A DNA stretch of 64,000 nucleotides from Cryptomeria japonica (taxonomy: Eukaryota > Streptophyta > Pinopsida > Cupressales > Cupressaceae), in the NCBI RefSeq assembly GCF_030272615.1, contig NC_081411.1, positions 827,190,897 through 827,254,896 on the forward strand, read 5' to 3'. Below, in pieces: positions 11,660 through 22,625 of the stretch (its first letter is position 1; each line of letters begins with the position of its first letter). The position numbers and the translations under genes were made by a program. The notes below the pieces were generated by a model that saw only the letters and a list, made by a program, of their open reading frames with translations, did not search any database and was not told the DNA's origin.

Positions 11660-12140
11660 ATCACGCTTCAGCGCAAGCACACGTGCATCAACGCGAGCAT
11701 TTCTGGATCAACACGAGCGCCTATCAATCAGCATGAGTGCCTCAGGTTCAGCACGACCGCAGGAAAAATTAAAAAAAAAAAATTGGTGGCTCTGTATTTT
11801 AGCGCGACCGGCTCGGCTTCACCGCGTCCGCCCAGAAAATTCTCCTTATTCGTTCTATCTTCTATCTTCTTCTATCTTCTCCTTTGTTTCTATTTCAGCG
11901 CGATCACTTTGCGATTAGCGCAGGCATTTTTTGTGAAAATTTGAATTTGAAATTTTTAGGCGCTAACTGTAGTTGTATCAATGCAAGCGCCTGTGAATCA
12001 GCGTGTGCGCCCGCACATCAGCGTGTCTGCATTTTTTCATTTCCTGTTATCTGTTTGTTCAAGTTTTAATAATCCCTCTGTTAGCGGGACTGCTCGTGCA
12101 TCAGCACAAGTGTCTGCAAATCAGCACGTCTGCGGGAATT
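11660..12140 (+). repeat. Element B leader: recurring ATCAGCRYGNNYGCCTG motif
   Basis: About 15 degenerate units built on ATCAGCGCGAGCGCCT or ATCAGCACGTCTGC occur between the primer site and 12140, some adjacent and some separated by T-rich spacers. The GC-rich motif stands out against the AT-rich surroundings. Short frames through it are composition artefacts. Confidence 0.7.
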
Positions 12141-12689
12141 ATAAAAAAAAAAATTTATTTTGTTTTTTAGAAATATCTTATTTATCTTAATTCTGTTTTC
12201 TTCCAAACTCCACTAGATCCCCTCGCAATTCCATTTTGCACATTTCCTTCCTTGGAGACCTTATCCCAAAATCCCACATTCCTCTATTTTTAGGATTTGT
12301 CATAACTCCTTCCACTTCTATCCAATCACCTCCAAATTTTCCCATATTGTCCATCTCCAACTTTTGCTTCTTTGTCCCTCTTGGACAAATTTTTCCATTC
12401 CTTCACCCCTCCTCCAAAATCCCCACTTTATGTTTGCCTATCCCTTGGAAAGTGACAAAAATATAGTCAAACCCCATTTACCCATCAAAGTTTCCTCCAA
12501 ATCCACATTTGTCATTAGTAGAAAAGTTTTTATTCATGTTTTTCTACTCATTCCTAAAAAATAAAAATAAAAATTAAAAACATTGTCATTTTGTTGTCTT
12601 TTGCAGGACGCTTGTTGAAGACTTCATTTTCAAACTACTAATCAAGTTGTTTTGCAGGTTGTCTCAGAAAATCCAACCATTCATTGTGT

Positions 12690-13440
12690 TTTTCTTAATT
12701 ATTTCATTCTAAGCACCTAGATCTTAATTAGGGGTAAAAGAACTCTAGCTTTGTGTGTTTGAGGAAAGTCTAGAGGTAGGAGAGTATGCTCTTGTCTACA
12801 TAGACAATCAGAAATCCCGACCCTTGAACCTTTTCTTGTTTGATTGCATACTTACCCTTAGTGGGTCTACCCTCCCAACTTTCTCTTTGAGAAGGTAAGA
12901 GGGGAACAACCCAAGTGAGTACACCTGAACCTAGGGTTCCCAACTCACTATAATAAATAGGCCATTGACTACGAAAGGGTTAATGGTTGGAGCTATAGGA
13001 GAGTTCACTCTCACATTGGGTGCTTAGTAGGATCCTAGAGATCTCAATCAAACTTGTGTGACTACCAAGTTCTTGGTGCTTCATTGGGCTATAGGCCTCA
13101 ATTGCGCTTGCGCAACTTCGAAGGGTAGCTACTAACTAGAAGACTCACTAAACACCTTCTTCATAGTGGCCAAAAACCTTCTAGTCATTGGTGCAGGAGG
13201 TCGGACCTCTGAAGCCACCTTTATTTTTACAACCCTTAGTAGAGACAAAAAGTTCCCCATGAGGAGTTTTCATGGGAATTGATGCTTGGCTGCCCCCGAG
13301 AAGTGAGTGTCATGGAGGGGAGCCAGTGAGGTCAAGCATCTAAGTGTTCGCTCTGGGTAAGCGTAGCTGGGAAACCAATTGAGATCAATTGACTATTGTC
13401 TTTTCTTGCCATAGGATATGTTGTGAAGGAGCATGAGTGT
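12690..13440 (+). other. Conserved leader block, shared with element A
   Basis: Segments in order match 27930-28600 of element A: TAGGAGAGTATGCTCTTGTC, CCCAAGTGAGTACA, CCAACTCACTATAATAAATA and GGGCTATAGGCCTCAAT. No protein frame is conserved, so the block is probably functional as RNA or DNA. Several parts can fold (AAGAG around GCATACTCTC; TATAGGCCTCAATTGCGCTTGC). Confidence 0.7.
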
Positions 13441-13489
13441 CTTTTGAGTCTAACTTATTTTGACCATTGTGTTTTCTTTACTTGACATC

Positions 13490-14095
13490 TCTTGCCAAGT
13501 CCATCCCCCACAACCAATCAATCATCCCTCTTTCCAAACTCCATCTTGTCATCATCCATTTCTATCTATCCAAGAAATTCTCCAATCCCCAATCCACTTT
13601 CATCCATTCAAACAATCATCCTTCCTCAACTAATATTCATTCTTCCTCTAATCCAATCAAATCTCCAAAATTCCAATTCCAATCCAAATCCAATTGATCC
13701 AATTCCAATCCAAATCAAAATCAAAATCAAATCCAAATCCAAACAAGTCTTAATCCAAGGACTAATCCAATCCAATCAAAATCCAATCAAACCAAATCCA
13801 ATTCAATCCAATCCAATCCAATCAATCAAATCCAATCCAAATCCAATCCACTCCAATCCAATCTAATCCAATCCAATCCAATCCATTCAATTAATCAACC
13901 AATCCAATCAAATCAAGTCCTAATCCAAGGACCAATCCAATCAAGCTAAGTCCTAATCCAAGGACTAATCCAGTCAAATCAATTCCAATCCAAATCTAAT
14001 CAAGTCCTAATCCTCATCTTCATTTAACATCATCTTCATAATATTTCCCCTCCAAAACATATTCATTCATCCAATTCCAATCTAATCCTTCACTC
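13490..14095. repeat. Degenerate (AATCC)n / (CCAAT)n tract
   Basis: A pyrimidine-biased tract of units such as AATCCAATCC and CAAATCC, with the longer phrase CCTAATCCAAGGACTAATCC repeated three or four times (about 13749-13775, 13918-13937, 13950-13970). Frames through it are low-complexity. Confidence 0.8.
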
Positions 14096-14100
14096 TCAAC

Positions 14101-14475
14101 ATGTCTACCCAAAATTTCAAAGCTTGGTATGAGAAGATGCTCATGAAAATTCACGAACCTACCTACCAAGTTAATCCCATAATCTCCCACTCACCTATCA
14201 TACCTTCATCCATCCCACCTCAACACATTGTACCCAATCCCAATCTATACCATATTTCTTATCCTTCCTCTACCTTCGACAAGGGAAATCCATCTTATCC
14301 CCCATCCATATCTCCATCTTATTACCCATCCATATCTCCATATTACCCCTCATACACATACTCCTCTAATCAAATAAGTATACCTCCATCTCCCCCCCCC
14401 ATCTACATCCCAATCCCCACCCTTCTACAATGCATTCATTACCTCTACTCCCCATCCAAATCCTTCAATCCATAG
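14101..14475 (+). CDS. Small Pro/Ser/Tyr-rich frame, possible gag remnant, element B
   Basis: A 124-codon frame begins with ATG and reads MSTQNFKAWYEKMLMKIHE, a charged stretch unlike its low-complexity surroundings, then becomes Pro/Ser/Tyr/Ile-rich. It sits where gag would start. Another frame at about 14620-14705 (IQDMLAKETKSSPQ) may be its broken continuation. I do not recognise a family; it could also be composition-driven. Confidence 0.35.
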   Translation: MSTQNFKAWYEKMLMKIHEPTYQVNPIISHSPIIPSSIPPQHIVPNPNLYHISYPSSTFDKGNPSYPPSISPSYYPSISPYYPSYTYSSNQISIPPSPPPIYIPIPTLLQCIHYLYSPSKSFNP

Positions 14476-14527
14476 TCCTCCAATCATTAATCCTAATTCC
14501 CCAATCCATTATCCTAATCCCCCATGC

Positions 14528-14572
14528 AATTCCAATCCCAATCCCAATCCCAATCCCAATCCCAATCCCAAT
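14528..14572. repeat. (AATCCC)n short tandem repeat
   Basis: About seven copies of CAATCC/AATCCC in a row. It differs from the plant telomere unit CCCTAAA. Confidence 0.85.
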
Positions 14573-14775
14573 TCTCCATCTAATCCTAATCCTCCAAAAT
14601 ACATGTTGTCCACATCCTCTAAATCCATCATTCATAATCTTATCCAAGACATGCTAGCAAAGGAGACAAAATCCTCACCTCAAAGAAAAGTGGCCAAGTC
14701 TCCTCAAATCCTCCATCACACTTAAAAATAATTATTTTAGTTACTTTTAATTCCTCACATAATTAATTCTGATTC

Positions 14776-15504
14776 TGCTCATGTCTTATACAGGATGAAT
14801 CCTTCTTGAAACTGGACATTGTGATCAATCATGTCTTATACAGGATGAATCCTTCCTGAAACTAGACGCTCTGATCATGTCTTATACAGGATGTATCCTT
14901 CCTGAAATGAGACATTGTGATCAATCATGTCTTATACAGGATGAATCCTTCCTAAAACCAAACGCTCTGATCATGTCTTATATAGGATGTATCCTTCCTG
15001 AAACTAGACATTGTGATCAATCATGTCTTATATAGGATGAATCCTTCCTGAAACCATATGCTCTGATCATGTCTTATATAGGATGAATCCTTCTTGAAAC
15101 TAGACATTGTGATCAATCATGTCTTATACAGGATGAATCCTTCCTGAAACTAGACACTCTGATCATGTCTTATATAGGATGAATCCTTCCTGAAACCGTA
15201 CATTCTGATCAATCATGTCTTATACAGAATGAATCCTTCCTGAAACCAGATGCTTTGATCATGTCTTATATAGGATGAATCCTTCCTGAAACCAGACATT
15301 GTGATCAATCATTTCTTATACAGGATGAATCCTTCTTGAAACCAGACATTGTGATCAATCATGTCCTATACCGGATGAATCCTTCCTGAAACCAGACATT
15401 GTGATCAATCATGTCTTATATAGGATGAATCCTTCCTAAAACCATATGCTTTGATCATCTTTGTCTTATACAAGATGAATCCTTCCTAAAACCAGACATT
15501 GTGA
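14776..15504 (+). repeat. Minisatellite of about 15 units with alternating 50- and 46-bp forms, element B
   Basis: Each unit starts CATGTCTTATACAGGATGAA and ends either CATTGTGATCAAT (long form) or GCTCTGAT (short form). The first ten to eleven units alternate long and short, giving a dimer of about 96 bp; three long units follow, then the pattern degrades. The array lies upstream of the polypurine tract, where Tat-group elements often carry tandem repeats. Degraded copies occur at 51076-51400 in element C and one at 29341-29378 in element A. Confidence 0.92.
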
Positions 15505-17245
15505 TGCAAAAAATAAAAAATAGAAAAAAGTAAAGAAAAATCATTTCATCCAATGGTGAAAACCACTTCTTGTGGTGCCTTGGGTAAGTACCATGATGAA
15601 AACCTGGCAAACAAGCATCATGTGTAATTCCCTCATCCCCTTGCACTCTACACTTGGGGGCAAGCTTCATCCATGCAATCATCCCATCCATCTGCATCAT
15701 ATCCTAGTCCATTTTCCTTTCATATCTTTGATCTTGACTATCTTATCCATATCCTCCATTATATCCCTCATCCTATCAAAATAAATCCTCCAGTCCTATC
15801 TTTGGGGCAAAATAATAAAAAAAGCAATGCATGCTTTGGAGCACACAAGCCTTATTCCTCTACCATCTATATCCATTACACATCTTCATCCTTCAAACTC
15901 ACACATTTATCCACCATCCTTGCATCCTTAATTCCACTACCTCTAGTATGGGGCATTGCCCTCCTTTGCAAGCATAGTCCTTGGGTCTCCATCACCCTAC
16001 TCTCCATCCTTTATTCCTCCATATCTTATCCATATCCATCCACTCCATCCACCTATCTCATATCCAAACAATAACTCCCTCCTTCCATCCATCCTTTTAC
16101 CAATCCTTGGTTCTCCCTTGTCATTGGTTCCATTCAATCAAATTCTATCCACCAATCAACCCCATCCAATCCAATTTCTAATCCCAACCTATCCAATCAA
16201 ATATTATCCAATCATATTCTCCATTTCTTCCAATTCAATCAATAATCCTATCCTCAATCCAATCCTATTCAATCATCCATCCCCCTTTTCATCCTATCTA
16301 ATCATTTATCCTTCTTCCAATCCTATCCAATCCATCAAACTAAGCTTTCCCCATCTACCTGAGCTCACACTAACTTGTGCCCAATCCAAGCACCCATCCA
16401 TGCTCGACTAATCAAATCCAAGTGGCAATCCTCTCATCTACAGATCTTGCACATCCAACTTGTCTCTTGTCGTCCATCAATCAATCCATTACCTACCCAT
16501 CGGGATGTATCCTTCCCTAGTCCGACAACTTATCCAAGTCTATATCATACTCTTGACAAGAGATATCAGTTGGTCATGTGCATGTTGTCTGCATGCTTGA
16601 GCTTTTTGCTTTGTTTTCATCTTGTGTCCCAGGACTATACTTGTTCAAGACTACCTTGATCATCCTATATCTGGGTATGTCTTGGCTGGTGTATAGTGGG
16701 GCATAGTTTTCATGGCACGGTGTGTTTGAAGGTCTTCCTTGTATGAACCAACAACCCTGCATTAGTGTTTATCAACACTTGCATGATTGTGTGCAAGGCA
16801 TTCCTATTTGACTAAGCATCAGTCCATGCCTCAGATCTTCATATCATCCTGGTTCTTATAATCAGTGGTGTAGACTATCCATGGCAATATCAAATCCAGG
16901 TTTCCTTTCTATACTTGCTCAACAAGAAATCCAATCCATTTACCATTTCTTTGTCTCATTCCATTCACAACACTCCAACCCATCCTAGTTCCCTCTTTCA
17001 TTATCTTCATCCTTTCATCACTTATTCTTCTAATTCCTTTCGAGAGCACATCTGTGTTCTTCAAACCCGCATGTTCTCTCGAGGGGGCATACCACTACTT
17101 CCTCGTCATCCTTCCTCCTTATCATTCTTCCTCATCCCATGACTGGGGCATCATGGTACTAGTCCTTATCCTTTTCTTCATCTCATGACTGGGGCATCAT
17201 GCTACTAGTCCTTATCCTTTTTCTTCCACTATGTTTTATTTCTTC
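15505..17245 (+). other. Element B 3' non-coding region
   Basis: No supported gene. It starts with an A-rich spacer and GGTGAAAACC...GATGAAAACCTGGCAA (15551-15612), the same motif that follows integrase in elements A and C. The remainder is C/T-rich with ATCC-type low complexity and two near-identical copies of a CATGACTGGGGCATCATG segment (about 17137-17210). Confidence 0.6.
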
Positions 17246-17291
17246 TTTGATATAACATCATTTCACGATGCTATATCAAAGAGGGGAAAAA
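17246..17291 (+). promoter_or_regulatory. Stem-loop plus polypurine tract, element B
   Basis: CTTTGATATAACATC and GATGCTATATCAAAG form an inverted repeat around a 7-base loop; the second arm runs into AGAGGGGAAAAA, the polypurine tract, immediately before the LTR. Confidence 0.75.
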
Positions 17292-18295
17292 TGTAGACAC
17301 CTAAAATTAATATTTAATTAATTTAAGCCTATCAATATAATTAATTGACTTTAATTGTGTTATCCTTATTCCTCTTACAATCAATTAAATCTAATTTAAT
17401 TAATCCTGTAACTATAGTCCAATAATTAATTTATCAAATAAATTAATTTCCCCTATTCTTCTAAAGTCCCCTCCAATAATTATTTCCTCTAAACCCACTC
17501 AGTTAATTAATTTTAATTAATTAACCTAGTCATGTCATTCCTACAAATCACTTTTCTTAATCCCACTTAGCCTAATTAATTCTTCTAGAATCTCTCATAA
17601 TCATGCTTATCATTATCCCTCGATTTTTAATTCCCACTCATGTCACATCAACATTGAGCCTCTCAAAGAAATTCAAATTTCTTTGAATCCCTCAATGCAT
17701 CCTTACTTTGAAATTTTTAATTCCTCAATTTTGAAATTCAAATTTCTCCCCCCTTTTTCCAAAGGAATTTTATAATCCTGTTTATTCTCCCAAGGCACCC
17801 TTGATCCATGCCTTCTATCCAAAGTCAATCTCAACCCTTCATAATCAAATCAATATTGGCCCACCATTGGCCTTCTCCAATCTATAAATTGGAGCCTATT
17901 ATCCTTACAAAAGGGATCCACTACTCATGCATCCTCATACTGCTCTATTCTCCTCTCATCCTCTTCCAATCCTCTCTCAAATCTATCAAATTCATAATCC
18001 ATCACTCAAATCCAACAATCCAATAATCCATCCACTTACCTTGTTGAGAACAAGGAGAGAAATCCACATTCACTCTATGTCTCTCCAACTCTCCATTTGT
18101 CAAACTTTGGAGCTAGCAAAGTTCGTGGAGGCAAGGAGGACAAGGAAGAGCTACTTGCAATGGGAGCTTCATGAGTATATTTATGTTTTATTTTGTTTTC
18201 ATGATGTTCTTGTTCAAATCTTTCTTGATATCTCATTTAAATGGTTTTTGTGTTTATTAATACTAATCATGCATTAACCATTTCATTGTGAGGCA
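17292..18295 (+). repeat. 3' LTR of element B
   Basis: Colinear with 10580-11583. It ends GTGAGGCA and is followed by the target copy ACTAG. TATAAATT recurs at 17883-17890. Confidence 0.95.
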
Positions 18296-18690
18296 ACTAG
18301 TTTCAAAACCAAACTGAAGCATCCAAATATGCACAGATTTTAGAGATGTCAACAAAGCTTGTCCAAAGGATGAATTTCCTTTGCCAAGCATCGACATAAT
18401 TATGGACCTAACAGCAGGCCATGCAATGCTATTATTAATGGATGGTTTCTCTTACTATAATCAAATCAAGATAGCTCCAGAGGATCAAGATAAAATTGTG
18501 TTCATCTGTCCTTGGGGAATGTATTATTGGAACGTCATTCCTTTTGGCTTGAAGAATGCTAGGGAAACTTATCAAAGAGCAATGATGACAATTTTTCATG
18601 ATATGATGCATACCTTCATGGAGGACTTATGTGGATGATTTACTAGCTAAGTCATTCACCCAGGCAGAACATCTAGGCATATTAGATAAA
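18296..18690 (+). pseudogene. Element C reverse transcriptase, middle fragment
   Basis: After element B the RT continues with DFRDVNKACPKDEFPLP, LLLMDGFSYYNQIKIAPED and PFGLKNARETYQRAM, all standard RT blocks. One extra T at 18626-18627 shifts the frame just before the YVDD catalytic site, which is therefore readable only in the next frame (about 18627-18645). A TGA/TAG near the left edge is a second lesion. The fragment stops abruptly at 18690, where element F begins; RT homology resumes at 47155. Confidence 0.85.
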
Positions 18691-18729
18691 GGGTATGTGC
18701 ACAAAGATGGTGGTTAGAAAAGTGGACAC
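18691..18729 (+). repeat. Left terminal inverted repeat of element F
   Basis: GGGTATGTGCACAAAGATGG opens the element; it pairs with the reverse complement of 47106-47154. After 26 bases the right copy has an 11-base G-rich insertion, then both share GTGGACAC. Confidence 0.85.
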
Positions 18730-18754
18730 CACCCAAAAAAACATGGAAAAACAA

Positions 18755-18965
18755 GCAGCACATACGCAGTTCTAAAATTTGAAATGACCGCATACGCACT
18801 TAGGTTTGTTGTTCCCGAGCCTAGGGAAGGTAGTGTGTATGCATTGCTTTTAGGGAAATTAGTGCATATGTGCTACTTCTAGGAAAATGAGCATGTATGT
18901 GCTACTTATAGGAAAATGAGCATGTACGCCCTAATAATCCCAAAAAACCACGTACGTGGTGCCTG
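18755..18965. repeat. Left subterminal repeats of element F
   Basis: Seven variants of a CATACGCAC / GCATGTATGTGCTACT motif occur in about 210 bp, three of them in near-tandem 30-bp units containing TAGGAAAATGAGCATGTA. It closes with the palindrome CCACGTACGTGG. Related motifs lie at 43884-44130 and 46258-46302. Subterminal arrays like this are transposase-binding sites in several DNA transposon families. Confidence 0.65.
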
Positions 18966-19086
18966 TCAAATTTAAAAAAAAAAAACTGGGTCTTATTTTC
19001 CCATGAATAGCACATTTTTAGTTTGTTTTTTCTTAGTTTTCTCTCATAAACCACGAACAGGGTACTATATTTCTCCTCCAAACACT

Positions 19087-21684
19087 ATGGATCAAGGTTA
19101 GTTTTTGTTTATTTTTGTCTTTCTTTCCCGTTTGTTTAATTTGTTTTACATTTTGAATTTAATTTCATTAGTTTTGATTAGGTTTTTTCATTTTTTGTTT
19201 CAAAAACCAGATTCTTCTAATCCACAACAAGAACAACCAAACGTACCTCCTGAAAACCCACAAGATACACCCCCAATTCCTCCTTTTGACCACACACCTA
19301 AAACACAGGAGCAATTAATTAATCAGTTAGGATAAAATACGTCTAAAATCAATAGACTAATTGTTAAATTGAAAACATCTGAACTTGAGCATCATCAATC
19401 CCTCACCACTAGCCTAGAAACTTAGCTAGTGGTGCCATAGTTGTTTCCACACAAATTACCAAATGGGGAAGCTTTAGGGATAGGTGTTGTCAATTCTATG
19501 TCGATGGGCTATCATACGAGGGAGTAAAAAACAAAAATATTAGTAAACAACAAATATGTGCCATTTTCATTGATCCCAAAACTAGTCAGTCATTACCTCG
19601 TAATGAAAAGAGGTTTCCATACATTGGTGTACTAATGTGCAGATGAAGAATCTTTTTTGGCAAAGGTGGTGGATGTTCTTTGATGATCCACCTTGTGATA
19701 ATTATGAGGTTCCATTATATTTTTTGAGAAAAATATATTGTGATTTTGTGCTCAATGTGTGCCCAAACTATTTTGACATGAGAGAGTTCCATAGTAGAGG
19801 TGGTGGCTCTGCCCAAGATAGACCTAGAGCCCATAGGTGATTACCCGTGGAGAGTTGTCACCCCTAGAACCCAAACCCAAGGTGCATCAGGCTCTCCCAG
19901 TAGATCTGAAAGAGTCGATGGAGCTACAAACTCTTTGGGCTACCACACCATTGACTGGTGCCATCATCCAGCATGAGACATTGTTAGCACACCTTATTGT
20001 ATTGGATGATGAGCCATTAGTTGCTCTAGGTGGCGACAGAGAGCCCATCCAGCATATGTGTGTCAGTTGCTGGGGGATATGCTCAGGGATAGATGGTGCA
20101 GCCGGTGCACATGGATCCACATCTCATCTGTGCATGATTTGTAAGATTAGATGTCAAGCCCGCACGGGTGAGGATTTCATGCTGACAGATGAGTTGATGG
20201 GCATGGTGTTTGCCCATGAGTGATAGACACAGGTGTGTTGATTTGAATTCATAGCTTTTTATTTATCAGTCACTTTAAATTTATAATTACATAAATGAAT
20301 TTCCATTTATACATTGATTTAAATTGAGACAAATAATATGCATTTTAGGATGCAGTAGTGGTATCCCATACTCCTCCCCCAGTTACTATAGCTACAACTT
20401 CGATGCCTAAGGTATAAATGTTGTAACATGTTAAAATAGAATAGTACACTTTGAATTCAAAAAAATACAAGATTTACTAATTATCTTTAATGCTTGGTCC
20501 AATTTTTGGTTTGTAGGTGTTGACAGGGGACCAAATGTCCCAGATTGATGACATCACACTCTCAGCGATTGATTTTGGCCTACAAGGCTATACGGTATCA
20601 TATTTTGTACAACCCTTTTTTATGTATTATTTTTATGGAATATGCAAGTCATTTTATTTTATATTTTTAAAATTATGTTTAATTTATTATCTGTACTAAT
20701 ATCTCATGTTAATTGTGTTTTTTAAGGTACCCCCTCTACGTCTAGGGCTCATCCTAAGAAAAAGAATTCCTCGAAGACGCCAAAATGTGGGAAGAAGGTA
20801 ATTGAACATATTTTTAGTTGTACAATTGTTTGAAAATGTTGAAATCAAGTATTAGTTGAGGTTTGTAGATTGACTAGTGTTTTTTGTCTATTTTACATGT
20901 ACATAAGCCATTGAGCTATGTGGATTTCTTGAATGCACCTGATTCGCCTGTGGATCAAGAGAGGGTGAAGGTATGTATCTCTACTTTATTTTCTTTATTT
21001 CATGATTATATGCATGTGTACATGTGAACTTGTGATATATTATAATCTTTTAATTTTTCCATATAGAAAATATCCATACCTATTTCATCAATGGTGAACC
21101 ATCCTCCATGCACTGGAGAAGCATCTCAGGATCCAGTACACTTTTGTTTGATATGCAAAATTAATTGTTTTTAACCTACAATACTTATCATTATATTAAT
21201 TGTATTTAATCTTTGAACATTTTTTGTATAGGTAATAACAACAGTTTCTCCATCGATGGTGAGCCATCCTCAGTCCATTGGAGAAGCATCTCAAGCACAT
21301 GTACATCATTGTTCTCTATATTACATCTTTTAACTATTTTTTATATATTTATGCTAGTACATTTTATTAATTGTACATTTAATCTACAATAGACCCCCTC
21401 GCGGTATGGCCATAACGTGGATCCATTTAAGTATGTCCTCAAGAAAACTCCTAAGAGTGACAAGGAGAGAAGAGTGAAGACATTAACTCCTAGATCAGCT
21501 GATGAGGTAATCTACATTTCAATTGCAAAGGAATTATAGTTAAATGCATAGTTATGTTGTTAATTGTGAACTATTTTCTACAAAAGAATTGTAACTTCGC
21601 TTTTGAATTGTAGTTTTGCAGCCATCTATAGATCCACATGTTGCATCAAAGAGGCTTGATTTTGATGATCCACCACAAGTTTAA
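19087..21684 (+). pseudogene. Multi-exon gene of element F, function unknown
   Basis: ATG at 19087 (exon 19087-19096) joins in phase to 19211 over a GTTAGT...CCAG intron. The region 19211-20223 holds frames with stops and shifts, including CQFYVDGLSYEGVKN and DNYEVPLYFLRKIYCDF. Short exons follow with GT/AG borders: 20349-20411, 20517-20594, 20727-20797, 20908-20970, 21067-21135, 21232-21300, 21393-21506 and 21622-21684, the last ending in TAA. All but 20727-20797 (71 bp) are multiples of three in one phase. Exons 21067-21135 and 21232-21300 are both 69 bp and encode related SSMVNHPPCTGEASQ and PSMVSHPQSIGEASQ. The C-terminal half is Lys-rich (HPKKKNSSKTPKCGKK). No family recognised; a DNA-binding accessory protein is one possibility. 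Confidence 0.6.
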
Positions 21685-21850
21685 GATCATATAGTGTTAG
21701 TTATGGTCATAGAATGACCAATACATGTAGATATATTCTACATTTTTATTGTATATCGATTTGGACATGACATATGCCACATTTTTGTAATACTTGTATT
21801 GACTTGGCAGACATGTCTTTTATATATATATAAGTGTTGGTATTTGATCC

Positions 21851-21856
21851 AATAAA
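21851..21856 (+). terminator. Poly(A) signal AATAAA downstream of the + strand gene
   Basis: AATAAA lies 167 bp after the predicted stop codon in an AT-rich context, a reasonable 3' end for the multi-exon gene. Confidence 0.5.
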
Positions 21857-21909
21857 TGTGTACTGAGTTCATTATTTTGTATTTTTTGGTTGTCATACCA
21901 TACCCATGC

Positions 21910-22625
21910 GATCTCTCAAGTGCCCTGAGTCCAAAAAATTGTCAAAATTTGATAGATTGTTTCTTCAAATCCAGGACACATATGGTCAATCTGTTTAAGC
22001 CCGTGGGGTCACATGAGGCTCCTCTACAATTTCCTATCTTGGTTTTTGATGACTCGGAGCCATTTTCAATTGGTAGCATTTTTTTGCTTGCTGCAAAAAC
22101 CGTCAATTGCATGCAATGCAAAGTTGCAAGATTAGCTAGAATTGATTCGGTTCGTTGTGTGCACAAATCGACATCACGAGTATATCTAGGTGGGAAGGTT
22201 TATGCTAGGCATGCCCCTATCATGCATCCCAAAGTGTTGGAACATCGAGAGTCATACCGTACTGGGGTGATCTCTCAAGTGCCATGAGTCCAAAAAATTA
22301 TCAAAATCTGACGGACTGTTTCTTCCAATCCAGGACACATATGATTAATCCATTTGAACCTGTGGGGTTGCATGAGGATCCTCTAAAATTGCCTATATCA
22401 TTTTTTGATGACTTGGAGCCATTTTCAATTGGTAGCATTTTTCACCTGCTACAAAAATCGTTAGTTGCATGCAATGCAAAGTTGCAGGATTGGCTAGAAT
22501 TGATTTGGTTCGTCATGTGCACAAACCAATGTCATGAGCGCATCTAGGTGGGAATTTTTATGCTAGGCATGCCCCTTTCATGCATTCCAAAGCATCAGAT
22601 CATCGAGAGTCATACCCTACTGACG
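21910..22625. repeat. Tandem duplication of about 359 bp in element F
   Basis: Two head-to-tail copies (21910-22268 and 22269-22625) begin GATCTCTCAAGTGCC and run through GGACACATATG and CCATTTTCAATTGGTAGCAT. Divergence is perhaps 10-15 percent by eye. The 143-codon frame in the first copy is broken in the second, so I do not call a gene. Confidence 0.85.

Larger units (their letters stand above)
10580..18295 (+). mobile_element. Element B: 7.7 kb non-autonomous LTR retrotransposon
   Basis: Two LTRs of 1004 bp are bounded by TG...CA and by the perfect target duplication ACTAG (10575-10579 and 18296-18300). A primer-binding site follows the left LTR and a polypurine tract precedes the right one. 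The 5.7 kb interior has no protease, RT, RNase H or integrase; only a 124-codon frame (14101-14475) is plausible. This is the layout of a large retrotransposon derivative (LARD). Its leader shares a block of about 400 bp with element A, so an A-like element could have supplied proteins in trans (inference). Confidence 0.92.

Noticed and set aside
14528-14572. Interstitial telomere repeat
   Set aside because: The unit is AATCCC, not the plant CCCTAAA.
14776-15504. CRISPR-like array
   Set aside because: The spacing sequences are themselves repeated and the context is an LTR retrotransposon; it is a minisatellite.
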